Source: Pseudomonas sp. IB20 (lineage in GTDB: Bacteria > Pseudomonadota > Gammaproteobacteria > Pseudomonadales > Pseudomonadaceae). From it: a DNA stretch of 64,000 nt. Under the pieces are notes generated by a model. It saw nothing but the letters and a program-made list of their open reading frames with translations. It was not told the DNA's origin and did not search any database. Numbering within the stretch: the first letter of the stretch is position 1; each line of letters opens with the position of its first letter. The stretch is from contig NZ_CP046103.1 of the NCBI RefSeq assembly GCF_009707325.1, forward strand, positions 1,101,809-1,165,808, written 5' to 3'. This document shows, piece by piece, positions 7,582-20,062 of this stretch. Position numbers and translations under genes: made by a program.

Positions 7582-10428
7582 TTACAAACTGGAAATCCGT
7601 GCATGTTGCTCCGCCAACTTGCCCAGCGCCTGTTCAGCCTCGGCCAACTTGGCGCGCTCCTTATCGATCACCTCAGCCGGTGCCTTGTCGACGAACGCCG
7701 CGTTGGACAGCTTGCCGCCAACCCGCTGCACTTCGCCTTGCAGGCGCAGGATTTCCTTATCGAGACGGGCCAGTTCCGCACCCTTGTCGATCAGGCCGGC
7801 CATCGGCACCAGCACTTCCATGTCGCCGACCAGCGCGGTCGCGGACAATGGTGCTTCAGCGCCGTCAGCCAATACGGTGATCGACTCCAGCTTCGCCAGC
7901 TTTTTGAGCAGCGCATCGTTCTCGGTGAGGCGGCGCTGATCTTCGCTACTGGCGTTCTTCACAAACACGGCCAGTGGCTTGCCCGGCCCGATGTTCATCT
8001 CGGCGCGGATGTTGCGCGTGCCGAGCATCAGGGTCTTGAGCCATTCGATATCGCTTTCGGCGGCCTCATCAATGCGTGCTTCGTTGGCCACCGGCCAAGG
8101 TTGCAGCATGATGGTCTTGCCTTCGATACCGGCCAGCGGCGCGAGGCGCTGCCAGATTTCTTCGGTGATGAACGGCATGAACGGGTGCGCCAGGCGCAGC
8201 GCCACTTCGAGCACGCGTACCAAGGTGCGACGTGTGCCACGCTGGCGTTCGACCGGCGCGTTTTCGTCCCACAGCACTGGCTTGGACAGTTCCAGGTACC
8301 AGTCGCAATACTGGTTCCAGATGAACTCGTACAGGGCTTGTGCGGCCAGGTCGAAACGGAACTGATCGAGTTGGCGGGTCACTTCGGCTTCGGTGCGCTG
8401 CAGTTGCGAGATGATCCAGCGGTCGGCCAGGGACAGCTCATAGGCTTCGCCGTTCTGGCCGCAGTCTTCGCCTTTGTCCAGCACGTAGCGCGCGGCGTTC
8501 CAGATCTTGTTGCAGAAGTTGCGATAGCCTTCGACGCGGCCCATGTCGAACTTGATGTCGCGACCGGTGGAGGCCAGCGAGCAGAAGGTGAAGCGCAGGG
8601 CGTCGGTGCCATAGCTGGCGATGCCGTCGGCGAACTCGTCGCGGGTCTGCTTCTCGATCTTCTTCGCCAGTTTCGGCTGCATCAGGCCCGAGGTGCGTTT
8701 CTGCACCAGGGTTTCCAGGTCGATACCGTCAATGATGTCCAGCGGGTCGAGGACGTTGCCCTTGGACTTGGACATCTTCTGGCCTTGGCCATCACGTACC
8801 AGGCCGTGCACGTAAACGGTCTTGAACGGCACCTGCGGCGTGCCGTCTTCGTTTTTCACCAAGTGCATGGTCAGCATGATCATCCGGGCAACCCAGAAGA
8901 AGATGATGTCGAAGCCGGTGACCAGCACGTCGGTGGAGTGGAATTTTTTCAGGAACTCGGTCTGCTGCGGCCAGCCCAGGGTAGAGAACGTCCACAGGCC
9001 CGAGCTGAACCAGGTGTCGAGTACGTCGTTATCCTGTTGCAGCGCAACGTCCGGGCCGAGGTTGTGCTTGGCACGTACTTCGGCCTCATCGCGGCCCACA
9101 TAGACCTTGCCCGACTCGTCGTACCAGGCTGGAATACGGTGGCCCCACCACAGCTGACGGCTGATGCACCAGTCCTGGATGTCACGCATCCACGAGAAGT
9201 ACATGTTTTCGTACTGTTTAGGCACGAACTGGATACGGCCATCTTCCACGGCAGCAATCGCAGGTTCAGCCAACGGCTTGGTCGACACGTACCACTGGTC
9301 GGTCAGCCAAGGCTCAATGATGGTGCCAGAACGGTCGCCCTTCGGCACTTTCAGGCCGTGGTCGTCGACGCTCACCAGCAAGCCGGCGGCGTCGAAGGCT
9401 GCAACGATCTGCTTACGTGCTTCAAAACGGTCGAGGCCGGCGTATTCGGCCGGGATTTTGCCGTCGATGCTCTCGTTCAGCGTGCCGTCCAGGTTGAACA
9501 CCTGGCAGGCTGACAGTACGGCGGCGTTCTTGTCGAAGATGTTCAGCAGCGGCAGGTTGTGGCGCTTGCCGACTTCGTAGTCGTTGAAATCGTGGGCCGG
9601 GGTGATTTTCACGCAGCCGGTGCCGAATTCAGGGTCGCAGTAGTCGTCCGCGATGATCGGGATGCGACGACCCACCAACGGCAGCTCAACGAACTTGCCG
9701 ATCAGCGCCTGGTAGCGCTCGTCGTTCGGGTTAACCGCGACGGCAGCATCGCCAAGCATGGTTTCCGGACGGGTGGTGGCGACGATCAGGTAGTCGTTGC
9801 CCTCGGCGGTCTTGGCGCCGTCGGCCAACGGGTACTTGAGGTTCCACAGGAAACCTTTCTCGTCGTGGTTTTCCACTTCGAGGTCGGAAATCGCCGTGTG
9901 CAACTTGGTGTCCCAGTTGACCAGGCGCTTGCCGCGGTAGATCAGGCCGTCTTCATGCAGGCGCACGAAGGCTTCTTTCACCGATTCCGACAGACCGTCG
10001 TCCATGGTGAAGCGCTCGCGGCTCCAGTCGACGGACGAACCCAGGCGACGGATCTGACGGCTGATGTTGCCGCCGGACTGATCCTTCCATTCCCAGATCT
10101 TTTCCAGGAATTTCTCGCGGCCCAGGTCGTGACGGCTCTGGCCGGTGGCTTCGAGTTGGCGTTCCACCAGCATCTGGGTGGCAATGCCAGCGTGGTCGGT
10201 GCCCGGTTGCCACAGGGTGTTACGGCCCTGCATGCGGCGGAAGCGGATCAACGCATCCATGATCGCATTGTTGAAGCCATGGCCCATGTGCAGGCTGCCA
10301 GTGACGTTCGGTGGCGGAATCATGATGGTGTAGGAATCGCCGGCACCTTGTGGGGCGAAATAATTCTCGGACTCCCAGGTGTTGTACCAGGAAGTTTCAA
10401 TGGCGTGCGGCTGGTAGGTCTTATCCAT
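7582..10428 (-). CDS. valS: valyl-tRNA synthetase
   Basis: 948-residue class Ia synthetase that charges tRNA-Val. The N-terminus [16 protein letters not shown] is typical. The HIGH motif appears as HMGH in [17 protein letters not shown] and the KMSKS loop as [15 protein letters not shown]. The CP1 editing domain lies between them and an anticodon-binding domain follows (DRWIISQL...). The C-terminal coiled-coil arm ends the protein ([19 protein letters not shown]...). It is the last gene of the holC-(small gene)-valS group, with its terminator right after the stop. Confidence 0.98.
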   Translation of the reverse strand: MDKTYQPHAIETSWYNTWESENYFAPQGAGDSYTIMIPPPNVTGSLHMGHGFNNAIMDALIRFRRMQGRNTLWQPGTDHAGIATQMLVERQLEATGQSRHDLGREKFLEKIWEWKDQSGGNISRQIRRLGSSVDWSRERFTMDDGLSESVKEAFVRLHEDGLIYRGKRLVNWDTKLHTAISDLEVENHDEKGFLWNLKYPLADGAKTAEGNDYLIVATTRPETMLGDAAVAVNPNDERYQALIGKFVELPLVGRRIPIIADDYCDPEFGTGCVKITPAHDFNDYEVGKRHNLPLLNIFDKNAAVLSACQVFNLDGTLNESIDGKIPAEYAGLDRFEARKQIVAAFDAAGLLVSVDDHGLKVPKGDRSGTIIEPWLTDQWYVSTKPLAEPAIAAVEDGRIQFVPKQYENMYFSWMRDIQDWCISRQLWWGHRIPAWYDESGKVYVGRDEAEVRAKHNLGPDVALQQDNDVLDTWFSSGLWTFSTLGWPQQTEFLKKFHSTDVLVTGFDIIFFWVARMIMLTMHLVKNEDGTPQVPFKTVYVHGLVRDGQGQKMSKSKGNVLDPLDIIDGIDLETLVQKRTSGLMQPKLAKKIEKQTRDEFADGIASYGTDALRFTFCSLASTGRDIKFDMGRVEGYRNFCNKIWNAARYVLDKGEDCGQNGEAYELSLADRWIISQLQRTEAEVTRQLDQFRFDLAAQALYEFIWNQYCDWYLELSKPVLWDENAPVERQRGTRRTLVRVLEVALRLAHPFMPFITEEIWQRLAPLAGIEGKTIMLQPWPVANEARIDEAAESDIEWLKTLMLGTRNIRAEMNIGPGKPLAVFVKNASSEDQRRLTENDALLKKLAKLESITVLADGAEAPLSATALVGDMEVLVPMAGLIDKGAELARLDKEILRLQGEVQRVGGKLSNAAFVDKAPAEVIDKERAKLAEAEQALGKLAEQHARISSL

Positions 10429-10533
10429 GCGCGGCGGGACCCTATTGGCATTTATTCAGGAAAGCCGGCAAGTATAACGGGGGATAGGGCGCAGGGCGAG
10501 GTGAAGACAGGCTTGAGATGTACGCAGTGCAAA

Positions 10534-10623
10534 TGTGGGAGGGGGCTTGCCCCCGATAGCAGTGGGTCAGTGACTGATAAGCTGGCTGACCCAGCGCTAT
10601 CGGGGGCAAGCCCCCTCCCACAG
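10534..10623. repeat. 90-bp REP palindrome (BIME-like)
   Basis: TGTGGGAGGGGGCTTGCCCC...at the left pairs almost perfectly with its reverse complement at the right over 27 bases, and inner GTGGGTCAG / CTGACCCAGC can extend the stem. It separates valS from the gene upstream of it. Confidence 0.88.
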
Positions 10624-10639
10624 TAGATCCAGGTGTGGC

Positions 10640-11038
10640 TCAGGACTGGTATTGGCTGAGCAACCGTTCCATCCGCGCATCCAACCTGCGTTTGATCTCG
10701 GTTTCGATATGCGGCGCAAAGTCGTCGATCACATCCTGCATGATCAGTTGCGCAGCGGCGCGCAGCTCGTTGTCCAGGTGCAGCAGCAGGGCGTCTGGCG
10801 CCTTTTCGGTAGCCGTCGCAGCCGGCGCGGGCTCTACAATCGGGGCTTTGGCGACAGGCTGCGGTACGGCGGGCTTGCCACCGACCATGTCGAACAACAG
10901 CGGAATCTGTACCTCACCGTCGACCGTTTCGGTCAGCAGCGGCGGTTGCAAGCCATCATCACCGAGCAACTGTCGGATCGACTCAAGGTCGTCCAGCAGG
11001 TGGTCGTCTTTTTTTGTAGGTTTTGGCGTGTCCATCAT
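10640..11038 (-). CDS. conserved protein between holC and valS, unknown function
   Basis: 132 residues from the ATG at 11038 (MMDTPKPTKKDD); an alternative ATG is 3 bases inside. No catalytic motif is visible. The N-terminal part is acidic and polar (DDHLLDDLESIRQLL), the middle is rich in proline and alanine, and the C-terminus is a predicted long amphipathic helix (ELRAAAQLIMQDVIDDFAPH...EIKRRLDARMERLL). It starts 4 bases after the holC stop, so the two are probably co-translated. As I recall, PAO1 also has a hypothetical gene here, so it seems conserved in the genus. A link to the DNA polymerase III chi subunit is only suggested by position. Confidence 0.8.
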   Translation of the reverse strand: MMDTPKPTKKDDHLLDDLESIRQLLGDDGLQPPLLTETVDGEVQIPLLFDMVGGKPAVPQPVAKAPIVEPAPAATATEKAPDALLLHLDNELRAAAQLIMQDVIDDFAPHIETEIKRRLDARMERLLSQYQS

Positions 11039-11042
11039 GTAC

Positions 11043-11471
11043 TCAAAGTCGTTGTAGTCGGTGATCTTGCAGAGAATAGCCCTGTTCGCGGTAGAAACGG
11101 AAACTCTCCCGCGCGGCTTGACGAATAGCCGGGTCTTCCACCACCACTTCCGCCACACGGGCAAACGCTTTGGCAAAAGCCGGTACTTTCAGGTCCAGGT
11201 TGACCAGCAGGTCATGGTGATCGCCGCAGCTGTCGCCTAAACCCAACACAATCAGGCCTTCGGGTTCGGACTCGGCAGGGCCGTGGGGCACGAAACTTTC
11301 GCCCTTGAAGCGCCACAGGCGGGCGTCGAGGTCGTCACGTTGGGCGGCATCGCTGCAATGCAGGTAGATGCGGTGGCCCATGCGCCAGGCTTTTTCGGTG
11401 AGTTTGCAGGCAAAGTCCAGGCGCGCAGAGGGATCGGCGCTGGGCAATATATAGAAGTCGACTTGGGTCAT
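11043..11471 (-). CDS. holC: DNA polymerase III chi subunit
   Basis: 142 residues, normal for HolC. Landmarks are VDFYILPSADPSARLDFACKL at the N-terminus (cut here as a family feature), KAWRMGHRIYLHC, the WRFKGESFVPHG block and the C-terminal ARESFRFYREQGY. In the clamp-loader complex chi binds psi and single-strand binding protein. It lies 50 bases downstream of pepA and 4 bases upstream of the next small gene, which is the usual gamma-proteobacterial order pepA-holC-valS. Confidence 0.95.
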   Translation of the reverse strand: MTQVDFYILPSADPSARLDFACKLTEKAWRMGHRIYLHCSDAAQRDDLDARLWRFKGESFVPHGPAESEPEGLIVLGLGDSCGDHHDLLVNLDLKVPAFAKAFARVAEVVVEDPAIRQAARESFRFYREQGYSLQDHRLQRL

Positions 11472-11485
11472 TGCGGTTCCTGAGA

Positions 11486-11511
11486 CCGGGGCGCCACGGG
11501 GGCCGCCCCGG
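11486..11511. terminator. GC-rich hairpin between pepA and holC
   Basis: CCGGGGCG and CGCCCCGG form an 8-bp stem with a 10-base loop, in the 50-base gap between pepA stop and holC start. No T-run follows, so it may be a partial terminator or an mRNA stability element within the operon. Confidence 0.4.
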
Positions 11512-11522
11512 AATCTTCAGTT

Positions 11523-13295
<1,773 letters not shown>

Positions 13296-14414
13296 TTGAT
13301 CGTCTTCCGTTATCTATCCCGCGAAGTCCTGTTGACCCTGAGTGCCGTGAGTGCGGTGCTGTTGGTCATCACCATGAGTGGTCGTTTCGTCAAATTTCTC
13401 GCCCAGGCCGCTTCCGGCGCCCTGGATCCGGGCTCGTTATTCCTGATCATGGGCTTTCGTCTGCCGGGCTTTTTGCAGCTGATCCTGCCACTTGGCCTGT
13501 TTCTCGGCATTCTGCTGGCCTATGGCCGGTTGTACCTTGAAAGTGAAATGACCGTGCTTTCCGCCACCGGCATGAGCCAGCAGCGTTTGCTTGCCATGAC
13601 CATGGTGCCGGCCACCGGCGTCGCCCTGGTGGTGGCGTGGTTGAGCATGAGCCTGGCGCCTCAGGGGGCCATGCAGTTCCAGCTGCTTCTGAACAAGCAG
13701 GATGCGATGACCGAGTTCGACACCCTCGAGCCAGGGCGCTTTCAGGCGCTCAACGATGGTTCGCGGGTGACCTACACCGAAACCATGACCAATGACCGTG
13801 CCAACCTCGGTGGTGTGTTTATTTCGCAGAAAAACCTCGGGGAGAACCAGAAAGATCGCGGTATTTCGATTCTGGTGGCCAACAGTGGGCGCCAGGAAGT
13901 ACGCCCTGACGGTTCCCGCTACCTGATCCTGGAAAATGGCTATCGCTACGACGGCAGCCCCGGCTTCGCGGATTATCGAGCGATCAAGTACGACCTCTAT
14001 GGCGTCATGCTCGCCAAGCCTGAGATCAGTGAAGAAGTTACCGACCGCGACGCGCTCCCGACGGCGTCACTGTTCGGCAGCCAGGAACTGCGCTCCATCG
14101 CCGAGCTGCAATGGCGCATTTCCCTGCCGCTGTTGGTGTTTATCGTGACCTTGATGGCCGTGCCGCTGTCCCGGGTAAACCCGCGTCAGGGCCGTTTCCT
14201 CAAGCTGTTGCCGGCGATCCTGCTGTACATGGCCTACCTGACCATCCTGATTTCCGCCCGTGGCTCCCTGGAAAAAGGCAAGTTGTCGCCGGTCCTGGGG
14301 CTGTGGTGGGTACACGGGATTTTCCTGATGATCGGCCTGGGGCTGCTCTACTGGGAACCTATCCGTTTGAAAATGAAGAGCCGTCGTGGCCTGAAGGAGT
14401 TGGCTCGTGACTAA
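13296..14414 (+). CDS. lptF: LPS export ABC permease LptF
   Basis: 372 residues from a TTG at 13296 (MIVFRYLSREVLL), chosen because GGAG lies 8 bases upstream; a GTG at 13287 would overlap that site. YjgP/YjgQ family: three membrane segments, a periplasmic beta-jellyroll (about 130-270, DGSRVTYTETMTND...), then three more (ISLPLLVFIVTLMAVPLSRVNPRQGR). LptF and LptG with LptB extract lipopolysaccharide from the inner membrane and pass it to LptC. The stop overlaps the lptG start by 8 bases. Confidence 0.95.
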   Translation: MIVFRYLSREVLLTLSAVSAVLLVITMSGRFVKFLAQAASGALDPGSLFLIMGFRLPGFLQLILPLGLFLGILLAYGRLYLESEMTVLSATGMSQQRLLAMTMVPATGVALVVAWLSMSLAPQGAMQFQLLLNKQDAMTEFDTLEPGRFQALNDGSRVTYTETMTNDRANLGGVFISQKNLGENQKDRGISILVANSGRQEVRPDGSRYLILENGYRYDGSPGFADYRAIKYDLYGVMLAKPEISEEVTDRDALPTASLFGSQELRSIAELQWRISLPLLVFIVTLMAVPLSRVNPRQGRFLKLLPAILLYMAYLTILISARGSLEKGKLSPVLGLWWVHGIFLMIGLGLLYWEPIRLKMKSRRGLKELARD

Positions 14415-15486
14415 GCTCGACCGCTACATTGGTAGCAGCGTACTGATCGCCATCCTGGCGGTATTGGGCATCATTCTCGGCTTGGCCTCGTTGTTCGCCT
14501 TTATTGATGAAGTGAGCAACGTCACCGACACCTACACGGTCACCGACGTGCTGAGCTACGTGGCGCTGACCGCGCCACGTCGTCTGTACGACATGATGCC
14601 GATGGCCGGCTTGATCGGCTGCCTGATCGGCCTGGGCAGCCTGGCCAGCAACAGTGAACTGACCATCATGCGCGCCGCCGGTGTTTCCATCGGTCGCATC
14701 GTTTGGGCGGTCATGAAGCCCATGCTGCTGCTGATGGCCTGCAGCGTGCTGATCGGCGAGTACGTGGCGCCGCCGTCCGAAGCCACGGCCCAGGCCAATC
14801 GTGCCCTGGCCCAGGGTTCGGGCGATGCGCAAAGCGCCAAGCACGGCCTGTGGCACCGCCAAGGTGATGAATTCATCCACATCAACGCCGTGCAGCCGGG
14901 CGGCCTGTTGATTGGTGTGACGCGCTACACGTTCGACAAAGAACGCCACATGCTGACCTCCAGTTTCGCCAAGCGCGCGCAGTATGATGCCGAGAAGTGG
15001 ACGCTCAGCGACGTCAGCACCACTCACTTCCGCAATGTCGGCCAAGGCAACAATGCCAGCACCGAAGTGATCAATGTGCCGACCGAGCCATGGGATATCG
15101 CCCTGAAGCCGGAACTGCTCAATACCGTGGTGATGATCCCGGAAAGCCTGCCTATCTCCGGTTTGTGGAGCTATATCCACTACCTTAAGGATCAGGGCCT
15201 GAATAACGGCCGCTATTGGTTGGCATTTTGGGTCAAGGTGTTACAGCCGGTTGTGACTGCTGCGCTGGTGTTGATGGCGATCTCGTTCATCTTCGGCCCG
15301 CTGCGTTCCGTGACCCTTGGCCAGCGGGTGTTTACCGGCGTGCTGGTGGGCTTCACCTTCCGCATCGCCCAGGACCTGCTCGGCCCGTCTAGCCTGGTAT
15401 TCGGTTTCTCGCCGCTGTTTGCGGTGCTGGTACCGACGGCTATCTGCGCCCTGGCCGGGTTCTGGCTGTTGCGCCGAGCCGGTTGA
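14407..15486 (+). CDS. lptG: LPS export ABC permease LptG
   Basis: 359 residues, GTG start overlapping lptF by 8 bases. Same architecture as LptF: membrane segments near the N-terminus (IAILAVLGIILGLASLFAF and the YDMMPMAGLIGCLIGLGSLA block with the conserved ELTIMRAAGVS coupling helix), a periplasmic jellyroll, and C-terminal membrane segments (FRIAQDLLGPSSLVFGF). It is the obligate partner of LptF in the Lpt transporter. A strong terminator follows at 15502. Confidence 0.96.
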   Translation: MTKLDRYIGSSVLIAILAVLGIILGLASLFAFIDEVSNVTDTYTVTDVLSYVALTAPRRLYDMMPMAGLIGCLIGLGSLASNSELTIMRAAGVSIGRIVWAVMKPMLLLMACSVLIGEYVAPPSEATAQANRALAQGSGDAQSAKHGLWHRQGDEFIHINAVQPGGLLIGVTRYTFDKERHMLTSSFAKRAQYDAEKWTLSDVSTTHFRNVGQGNNASTEVINVPTEPWDIALKPELLNTVVMIPESLPISGLWSYIHYLKDQGLNNGRYWLAFWVKVLQPVVTAALVLMAISFIFGPLRSVTLGQRVFTGVLVGFTFRIAQDLLGPSSLVFGFSPLFAVLVPTAICALAGFWLLRRAG

Positions 15487-15501
15487 TACCGCGCTTATGA
15501 A

Positions 15502-15538
15502 CAAAAAATGCCCCGTTCGAGAGAGCGGGGCATTTTTG
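15502..15538 (+). terminator. intrinsic terminator of lptFG
   Basis: AAAAAATGCCCCG pairs with CGGGGCATTTTT around a TTCGAGAGAG loop, 16 bases after the lptG stop. Confidence 0.9.
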
Positions 15539-15637
15539 TTCTGGTCAGCAAAGATGACGTTTGGCCTGAGCATCAGGTACAATTCCCGGCTATTTTTCAG
15601 CGGGCAATCTGCCTGCAGCCTTTTTGAGTGTTGATCC

Positions 15638-17437
15638 GTGAGTGATTTGAGTCATATCCGCAATTTCTCCATCATCGCCCACATTGACCATGGCAAGTCG
15701 ACGCTGGCCGATCGATTCATCCAGATGTGCGGTGGCCTTGCCGAGCGTGAAATGGAAGCCCAGGTACTGGACTCCATGGACCTCGAGCGTGAACGCGGCA
15801 TCACCATCAAGGCCCACAGCGTTACCCTGTACTACACCGCCAAAGACGGTATCAGGTACCAGCTGAACTTCATTGACACCCCCGGCCACGTTGACTTCAC
15901 CTACGAAGTCAGCCGCTCGCTGGCAGCCTGTGAAGGCGCCTTGCTGGTGGTCGACGCGGGCCAGGGCGTTGAAGCCCAGTCCGTAGCCAACTGCTACACC
16001 GCGATCGAGCAGGGCCTTGAGGTCATGCCGGTACTGAACAAGATCGACCTGCCTCAGGCCGATCCGGACCGCGTCAAAGAAGAAATCGAAAAAATCATCG
16101 GCATTGACGCCACCGACGCCGTCGAGTGCAGCGCCAAGACCGGCCTGGGCGTTGACGAAGTGCTCGAGCGCCTGGTCAAGACCATTCCTGCGCCAACCGG
16201 CAACTACGAAGATCCGCTGCAAGCGTTGATCATCGACTCCTGGTTCGACAACTACCTGGGCGTTGTTTCCCTGGTACGTGTACGCCACGGTCGGGTGAAG
16301 AAGGGCGACAAGATCCTGGTTAAATCCACCGGCAAGATCCACCTGGTGGACAGCGTCGGCGTATTCAACCCCAAGCACACCGCCACCACCGACCTTAAGG
16401 CCGGTGAAGTAGGCTTCATCATCGCCGGTATCAAGGACATTCACGGTGCACCGGTTGGTGACACCCTGACCTTGAGCTCCACCCCTGACGTCGACGTGCT
16501 GCCGGGCTTCAAACGCATCCAGCCGCAGGTTTACGCCGGCCTGTTCCCGGTCAGCTCCGACGACTTCGAGGACTTCCGCGAAGCCCTGCAAAAGCTGACC
16601 CTCAACGACTCGTCGTTGCAGTACACCCCGGAAAGCTCCGACGCGCTGGGCTTCGGCTTCCGTTGCGGGTTCCTGGGCATGCTGCACATGGAGATCATCC
16701 AGGAGCGCCTGGAGCGCGAATACGACCTGGACCTGATCACCACCGCGCCAACGGTTATTTTTGAACTGTTGCTGAAAACCGGTGAAACGATTTACGTCGA
16801 CAACCCGTCCAAGCTTCCAGATCTGTCCTCCATTGAAGACATGCGCGAGCCGATCGTGCGGGCCAATATCCTGGTACCGCAGGAACACCTGGGCAACGTG
16901 ATTACCCTGTGTATCGAAAAACGTGGCGTACAACACGACATGTTGTTCCTCGGTACCCAAGTGCAAGTGACCTACGATTTGCCGATGAACGAAGTGGTCC
17001 TGGACTTCTTCGACCGTCTCAAATCCACCAGTCGCGGCTATGCTTCGCTGGATTACCATTTCGATCGCTACCAATCGGCTAATCTGGTGAAACTGGACGT
17101 GCTGATCAATGGCGACAAGGTCGATGCCCTGGCACTGATCGTGCACAAGGACAACGCCCACTACAAAGGTCGGCAGTTGACCGAAAAGATGAAAGAACTG
17201 ATTCCGCGCCAGATGTTCGACGTCGCGATCCAGGCCGCCATTGGCGGGCAGATCATTGCACGGACCTCCGTCAAGGCACTCAGAAAGAACGTACTGGCCA
17301 AATGCTACGGCGGTGACGTAAGCCGTAAGCGCAAGCTGCTTGAGAAGCAAAAGGCCGGTAAAAAACGCATGAAGCAAGTGGGTAACGTGGAAATTCCACA
17401 AGAAGCCTTCCTTGCGGTGCTCAGGTTGGATAGTTAG
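15638..17437 (+). CDS. lepA: elongation factor 4 (LepA)
   Basis: 599-residue translational GTPase from a GTG at 15638. G-domain motifs are all present: [10 protein letters not shown] (G1), RERGITIKA (switch 1), DTPGHVDF (G3), NKIDLP (G4). The EF-G-like domains II, III and V follow, then the LepA-specific C-terminal domain with [18 protein letters not shown]. It remodels stalled or mis-translocated ribosomes. The order lepA-lepB with only 5 bases between genes is common, and membrane association of the pair has been proposed in E. coli. Confidence 0.98.
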   Translation: MSDLSHIRNFSIIAHIDHGKSTLADRFIQMCGGLAEREMEAQVLDSMDLERERGITIKAHSVTLYYTAKDGIRYQLNFIDTPGHVDFTYEVSRSLAACEGALLVVDAGQGVEAQSVANCYTAIEQGLEVMPVLNKIDLPQADPDRVKEEIEKIIGIDATDAVECSAKTGLGVDEVLERLVKTIPAPTGNYEDPLQALIIDSWFDNYLGVVSLVRVRHGRVKKGDKILVKSTGKIHLVDSVGVFNPKHTATTDLKAGEVGFIIAGIKDIHGAPVGDTLTLSSTPDVDVLPGFKRIQPQVYAGLFPVSSDDFEDFREALQKLTLNDSSLQYTPESSDALGFGFRCGFLGMLHMEIIQERLEREYDLDLITTAPTVIFELLLKTGETIYVDNPSKLPDLSSIEDMREPIVRANILVPQEHLGNVITLCIEKRGVQHDMLFLGTQVQVTYDLPMNEVVLDFFDRLKSTSRGYASLDYHFDRYQSANLVKLDVLINGDKVDALALIVHKDNAHYKGRQLTEKMKELIPRQMFDVAIQAAIGGQIIARTSVKALRKNVLAKCYGGDVSRKRKLLEKQKAGKKRMKQVGNVEIPQEAFLAVLRLDS

Positions 17438-17442
17438 GTCCT

Positions 17443-18297
17443 ATGTCGCTAAATTTCCCGCTGTTGCTGGTCATCGCCGTTGCCGTTTGCGGTCTCCTGG
17501 CGTTGCTCGATCTGGTGTTCTTCGCCCCGCGTCGTCGGGCGGCTATCGCTTCCTATCAGGGCAGCGTCAGCCAGCCTGATGCGGTGGTGGTCGAGAAGCT
17601 GAACAAAGAGCCTTTGCTGGTTGAATACGGCAAGTCGTTCTTCCCGGTGTTGTTCATCGTGCTGGTACTGCGTTCGTTCCTGGTGGAGCCGTTTCAGATC
17701 CCTTCGGGGTCGATGAAACCTACCTTGGACGTGGGCGACTTCATCCTGGTGAACAAGTTTTCCTACGGGATCCGCTTGCCGGTAATCGACAAGAAAGTCA
17801 TACCGGTCGGTGACCCGCAGCGCGGCGATGTGATGGTGTTCCGCTACCCAAGCGACCCGAACGTCAATTACATCAAGCGCGTCGTGGGCCTGCCGGGTGA
17901 TGTGGTTCGCTACACCAGCGACAAGCGCCTGCTCATCAACGGTGAGTCGGTGGCCGAGAAGCTGATTGGCGCTGAGCCGAACACCTTGGGCAGCGCTGAG
18001 CTGTACCAGGAAAAACTCGGTACGGTAGAGCACGAAATCCGCAAGGAAATGAGCCGCTACCGCGCGATGCCTGATGGCGAGTGGAAAGTGCCTGCCGGGC
18101 ACTACTTCATGATGGGCGACAACCGCGACAACTCCAACGACAGCCGTTACTGGGATGACCCTAATATTCCCAAGGACCTGCTGGGCATGGTTCCCGACGA
18201 GAACATTGTCGGCAAGGCCTTTGCGGTTTGGATGAGTTGGCCGGAACCCAAACTCAGCCACCTGCCGAACTTCTCGCGGGTCGGGCTGATCAAGTAA
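17443..18297 (+). CDS. lepB: signal peptidase I
   Basis: 284 residues. Two N-terminal membrane segments (residues 5-25 and 65-80) anchor a periplasmic catalytic domain. The serine-lysine dyad is visible: Ser90 in PSGSMKPTL and Lys145 in NYIKRVVGLPGD; box E is MGDNRDNSNDSR. It removes signal peptides from exported proteins, including the pilins and receptors encoded in this window. It begins 5 bases after lepA. After its stop only 152 bases remain before rnc, so the DUF4845 gene often found here in Pseudomonas is absent. Confidence 0.97.
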   Translation: MSLNFPLLLVIAVAVCGLLALLDLVFFAPRRRAAIASYQGSVSQPDAVVVEKLNKEPLLVEYGKSFFPVLFIVLVLRSFLVEPFQIPSGSMKPTLDVGDFILVNKFSYGIRLPVIDKKVIPVGDPQRGDVMVFRYPSDPNVNYIKRVVGLPGDVVRYTSDKRLLINGESVAEKLIGAEPNTLGSAELYQEKLGTVEHEIRKEMSRYRAMPDGEWKVPAGHYFMMGDNRDNSNDSRYWDDPNIPKDLLGMVPDENIVGKAFAVWMSWPEPKLSHLPNFSRVGLIK

Positions 18298-18304
18298 TAC
18301 AGGC

Positions 18305-18324
18305 GGCGCTGTGAACACAGCGCC
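18305..18324. promoter_or_regulatory. perfect hairpin in the rnc leader
   Basis: GGCGCTGTG-AA-CACAGCGCC, a 9-bp perfect stem 8 bases after lepB and about 125 bases before rnc. There is no T-run. In E. coli RNase III cuts a leader stem to lower its own synthesis; this hairpin is a candidate for that or for an RNA end, which is inference. Confidence 0.5.
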
Positions 18325-18449
18325 GAATGCTTTTCTGGGGTTGGGACAATGCATCGTCCGGCCTCATGCGGCACCCACCAGGATTTGAATTTGAACACTG
18401 CGTCAATCTTCGATGGCCGCCGGTGCCACCAACTAGATATGGATAAACC

Positions 18450-19139
18450 GTGACCGTTTCTCTCAGTCGTCTCGAGCGCCAGCTCGGCTACACCTTCAAG
18501 GATCAGGAATTGATGGTCCTTGCCCTCACACACCGCAGTTTCGCGGGGCGTAATAACGAACGCCTCGAATTCCTCGGTGATGCCATTCTCAACTTTGCCG
18601 CCGGTGAGGCGCTGTTCGAGCGTTTCCCTCAAGCGCGCGAAGGCCAGCTGTCGCGCCTGCGTGCACGCCTGGTGAAAGGCGAGACCCTGGCCGTGCTGGC
18701 CCGTGGTTTCGGCCTGGGCGAATACTTGCGCCTGGGTTCCGGTGAGTTGAAAAGCGGCGGTTTCCGTCGTGAGTCGATCCTGGCCGATGCGCTCGAAGCA
18801 TTGATCGGTGCGATCTACCTGGATGCCGGCATGGAGACGGCCAAGGAGCGCGTGGTCGCCTGGCTGGCTTCGGAGATCGAAAGCCTGACGCTGGTCGACA
18901 CCAACAAAGATCCCAAGACCCGCCTGCAGGAATTCCTGCAGTCGCGCGGTTGCGAACTGCCACGCTACGAAGTGGTGGATATCCAGGGAGAGCCGCATTG
19001 CCGCGTGTTCTTCGTGGAATGTGAAATCACCTTATTGAATGAAAAAAGCCGAGGTCAGGGTGTGAGCCGTCGTATTGCCGAACAGGTAGCGGCGGCTGCA
19101 GCACTGATTGCCCTGGGCGTGGAGAATGGCCATGACTGA
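18450..19139 (+). CDS. rnc: ribonuclease III
   Basis: 229 residues from a GTG at 18450. The catalytic signature [12 protein letters not shown] (about residues 33-44) and the second acidic patch [14 protein letters not shown] are intact; the C-terminal third is the double-stranded RNA-binding domain ([14 protein letters not shown]...[11 protein letters not shown]). It matures rRNA and cuts double-stranded RNA. Its stop overlaps the era start by 8 bases (ATGGCCATGACTGA), which is the usual coupled rnc-era pair. Confidence 0.97.
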   Translation: MTVSLSRLERQLGYTFKDQELMVLALTHRSFAGRNNERLEFLGDAILNFAAGEALFERFPQAREGQLSRLRARLVKGETLAVLARGFGLGEYLRLGSGELKSGGFRRESILADALEALIGAIYLDAGMETAKERVVAWLASEIESLTLVDTNKDPKTRLQEFLQSRGCELPRYEVVDIQGEPHCRVFFVECEITLLNEKSRGQGVSRRIAEQVAAAAALIALGVENGHD

Positions 19140-20034
19140 TTCAACCGCAACACGCTGTGGCTATGTTGCCATCGTCGGCCGCCCGAACGTGGGCAAGTCC
19201 ACGCTGCTGAACCACATCTTGGGCCAGAAGCTGGCGATCACCTCGCGCAAGCCGCAGACCACCCGTCACAACATGCTGGGCATCAAGACCGAAGGCGCCG
19301 TGCAAGCGGCCTACGTCGACACCCCGGGCATGCACAAAGGTGGCGAGAAGGCGCTTAACCGCTACATGAACAAGACCGCTTCGGCGGCGTTGAAAGACGT
19401 CGACGTGGTGATCTTCGTGGTCGACCGCACCAAGTGGACCGACGAAGACCAGATGGTTCTCGAGCGTGTGCAGTACGTCACCGGCCCGTTGATCGTTGCG
19501 CTGAACAAGACCGACCGCATCGAAGACAAAGCCGAGCTGATGCCGCACCTGACGTGGTTGCAGGAACAACTGCCGAACGCCCAGATCATGCCGATCTCGG
19601 CCCAGCACGGTCACAACCTTGAGGCGCTGGAACGCGTGATCGCCGGTTACCTGCCGGAGAACGAGCACTTCTTCCCGGAAGACCAGATCACCGACCGCAG
19701 CAGCCGTTTCCTCGCCGCCGAACTGGTACGCGAGAAAATCATGCGCCAGATGGGCGCCGAGCTGCCGTACCAGATCACCGTTGAAATCGAAGAGTTCAAG
19801 CAGCAGGGCAAAACCCTGCATATTCATGCGCTGATCCTCGTTGAACGTGACGGCCAGAAGAAAATCATCATTGGCGACAAGGGCGAGCGCATCAAGCGCA
19901 TCGGCACCGAAGCGCGCAAGGACATGGAATTGCTGTTTGATTCCAAGATCATGCTTAACCTGTGGGTGAAGGTTAAGGGTGGTTGGTCCGATGACGAGCG
20001 CGCGCTGCGCTCCCTCGGCTACGGCGACCTGTAA
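19132..20034 (+). CDS. era: GTPase Era
   Basis: 300 residues from ATG 19132, overlapping rnc by 8 bases. G-domain: [10 protein letters not shown] (G1), [11 protein letters not shown] (switch 1), DTPGMH (G3), NKTDRI (G4). The KH domain follows ([27 protein letters not shown] region, spread over residues 225-255) and binds the 3' end of 16S rRNA. Era is a 30S assembly checkpoint. A REP palindrome separates it from recO. Confidence 0.97.
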   Translation: MTDSTATRCGYVAIVGRPNVGKSTLLNHILGQKLAITSRKPQTTRHNMLGIKTEGAVQAAYVDTPGMHKGGEKALNRYMNKTASAALKDVDVVIFVVDRTKWTDEDQMVLERVQYVTGPLIVALNKTDRIEDKAELMPHLTWLQEQLPNAQIMPISAQHGHNLEALERVIAGYLPENEHFFPEDQITDRSSRFLAAELVREKIMRQMGAELPYQITVEIEEFKQQGKTLHIHALILVERDGQKKIIIGDKGERIKRIGTEARKDMELLFDSKIMLNLWVKVKGGWSDDERALRSLGYGDL

Positions 20035-20062
20035 TAGGCCTCCAGTAACACCGCAAGACAAA

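Noticed and set aside
7603..9513. 636-codon plus-strand frame within valS
   Set aside because: Antisense shadow of valS with low-complexity composition typical of GC-rich antisense frames.
15560..15600. Sigma-70 promoter for lepA with TACAAT as -10
   Set aside because: No acceptable -35 hexamer at 16-18 bases; left unassigned.
15590..17401. 603-codon open frame on the minus strand across lepA
   Set aside because: It is the antisense shadow of lepA; no domain is recognisable and lepA is certain.
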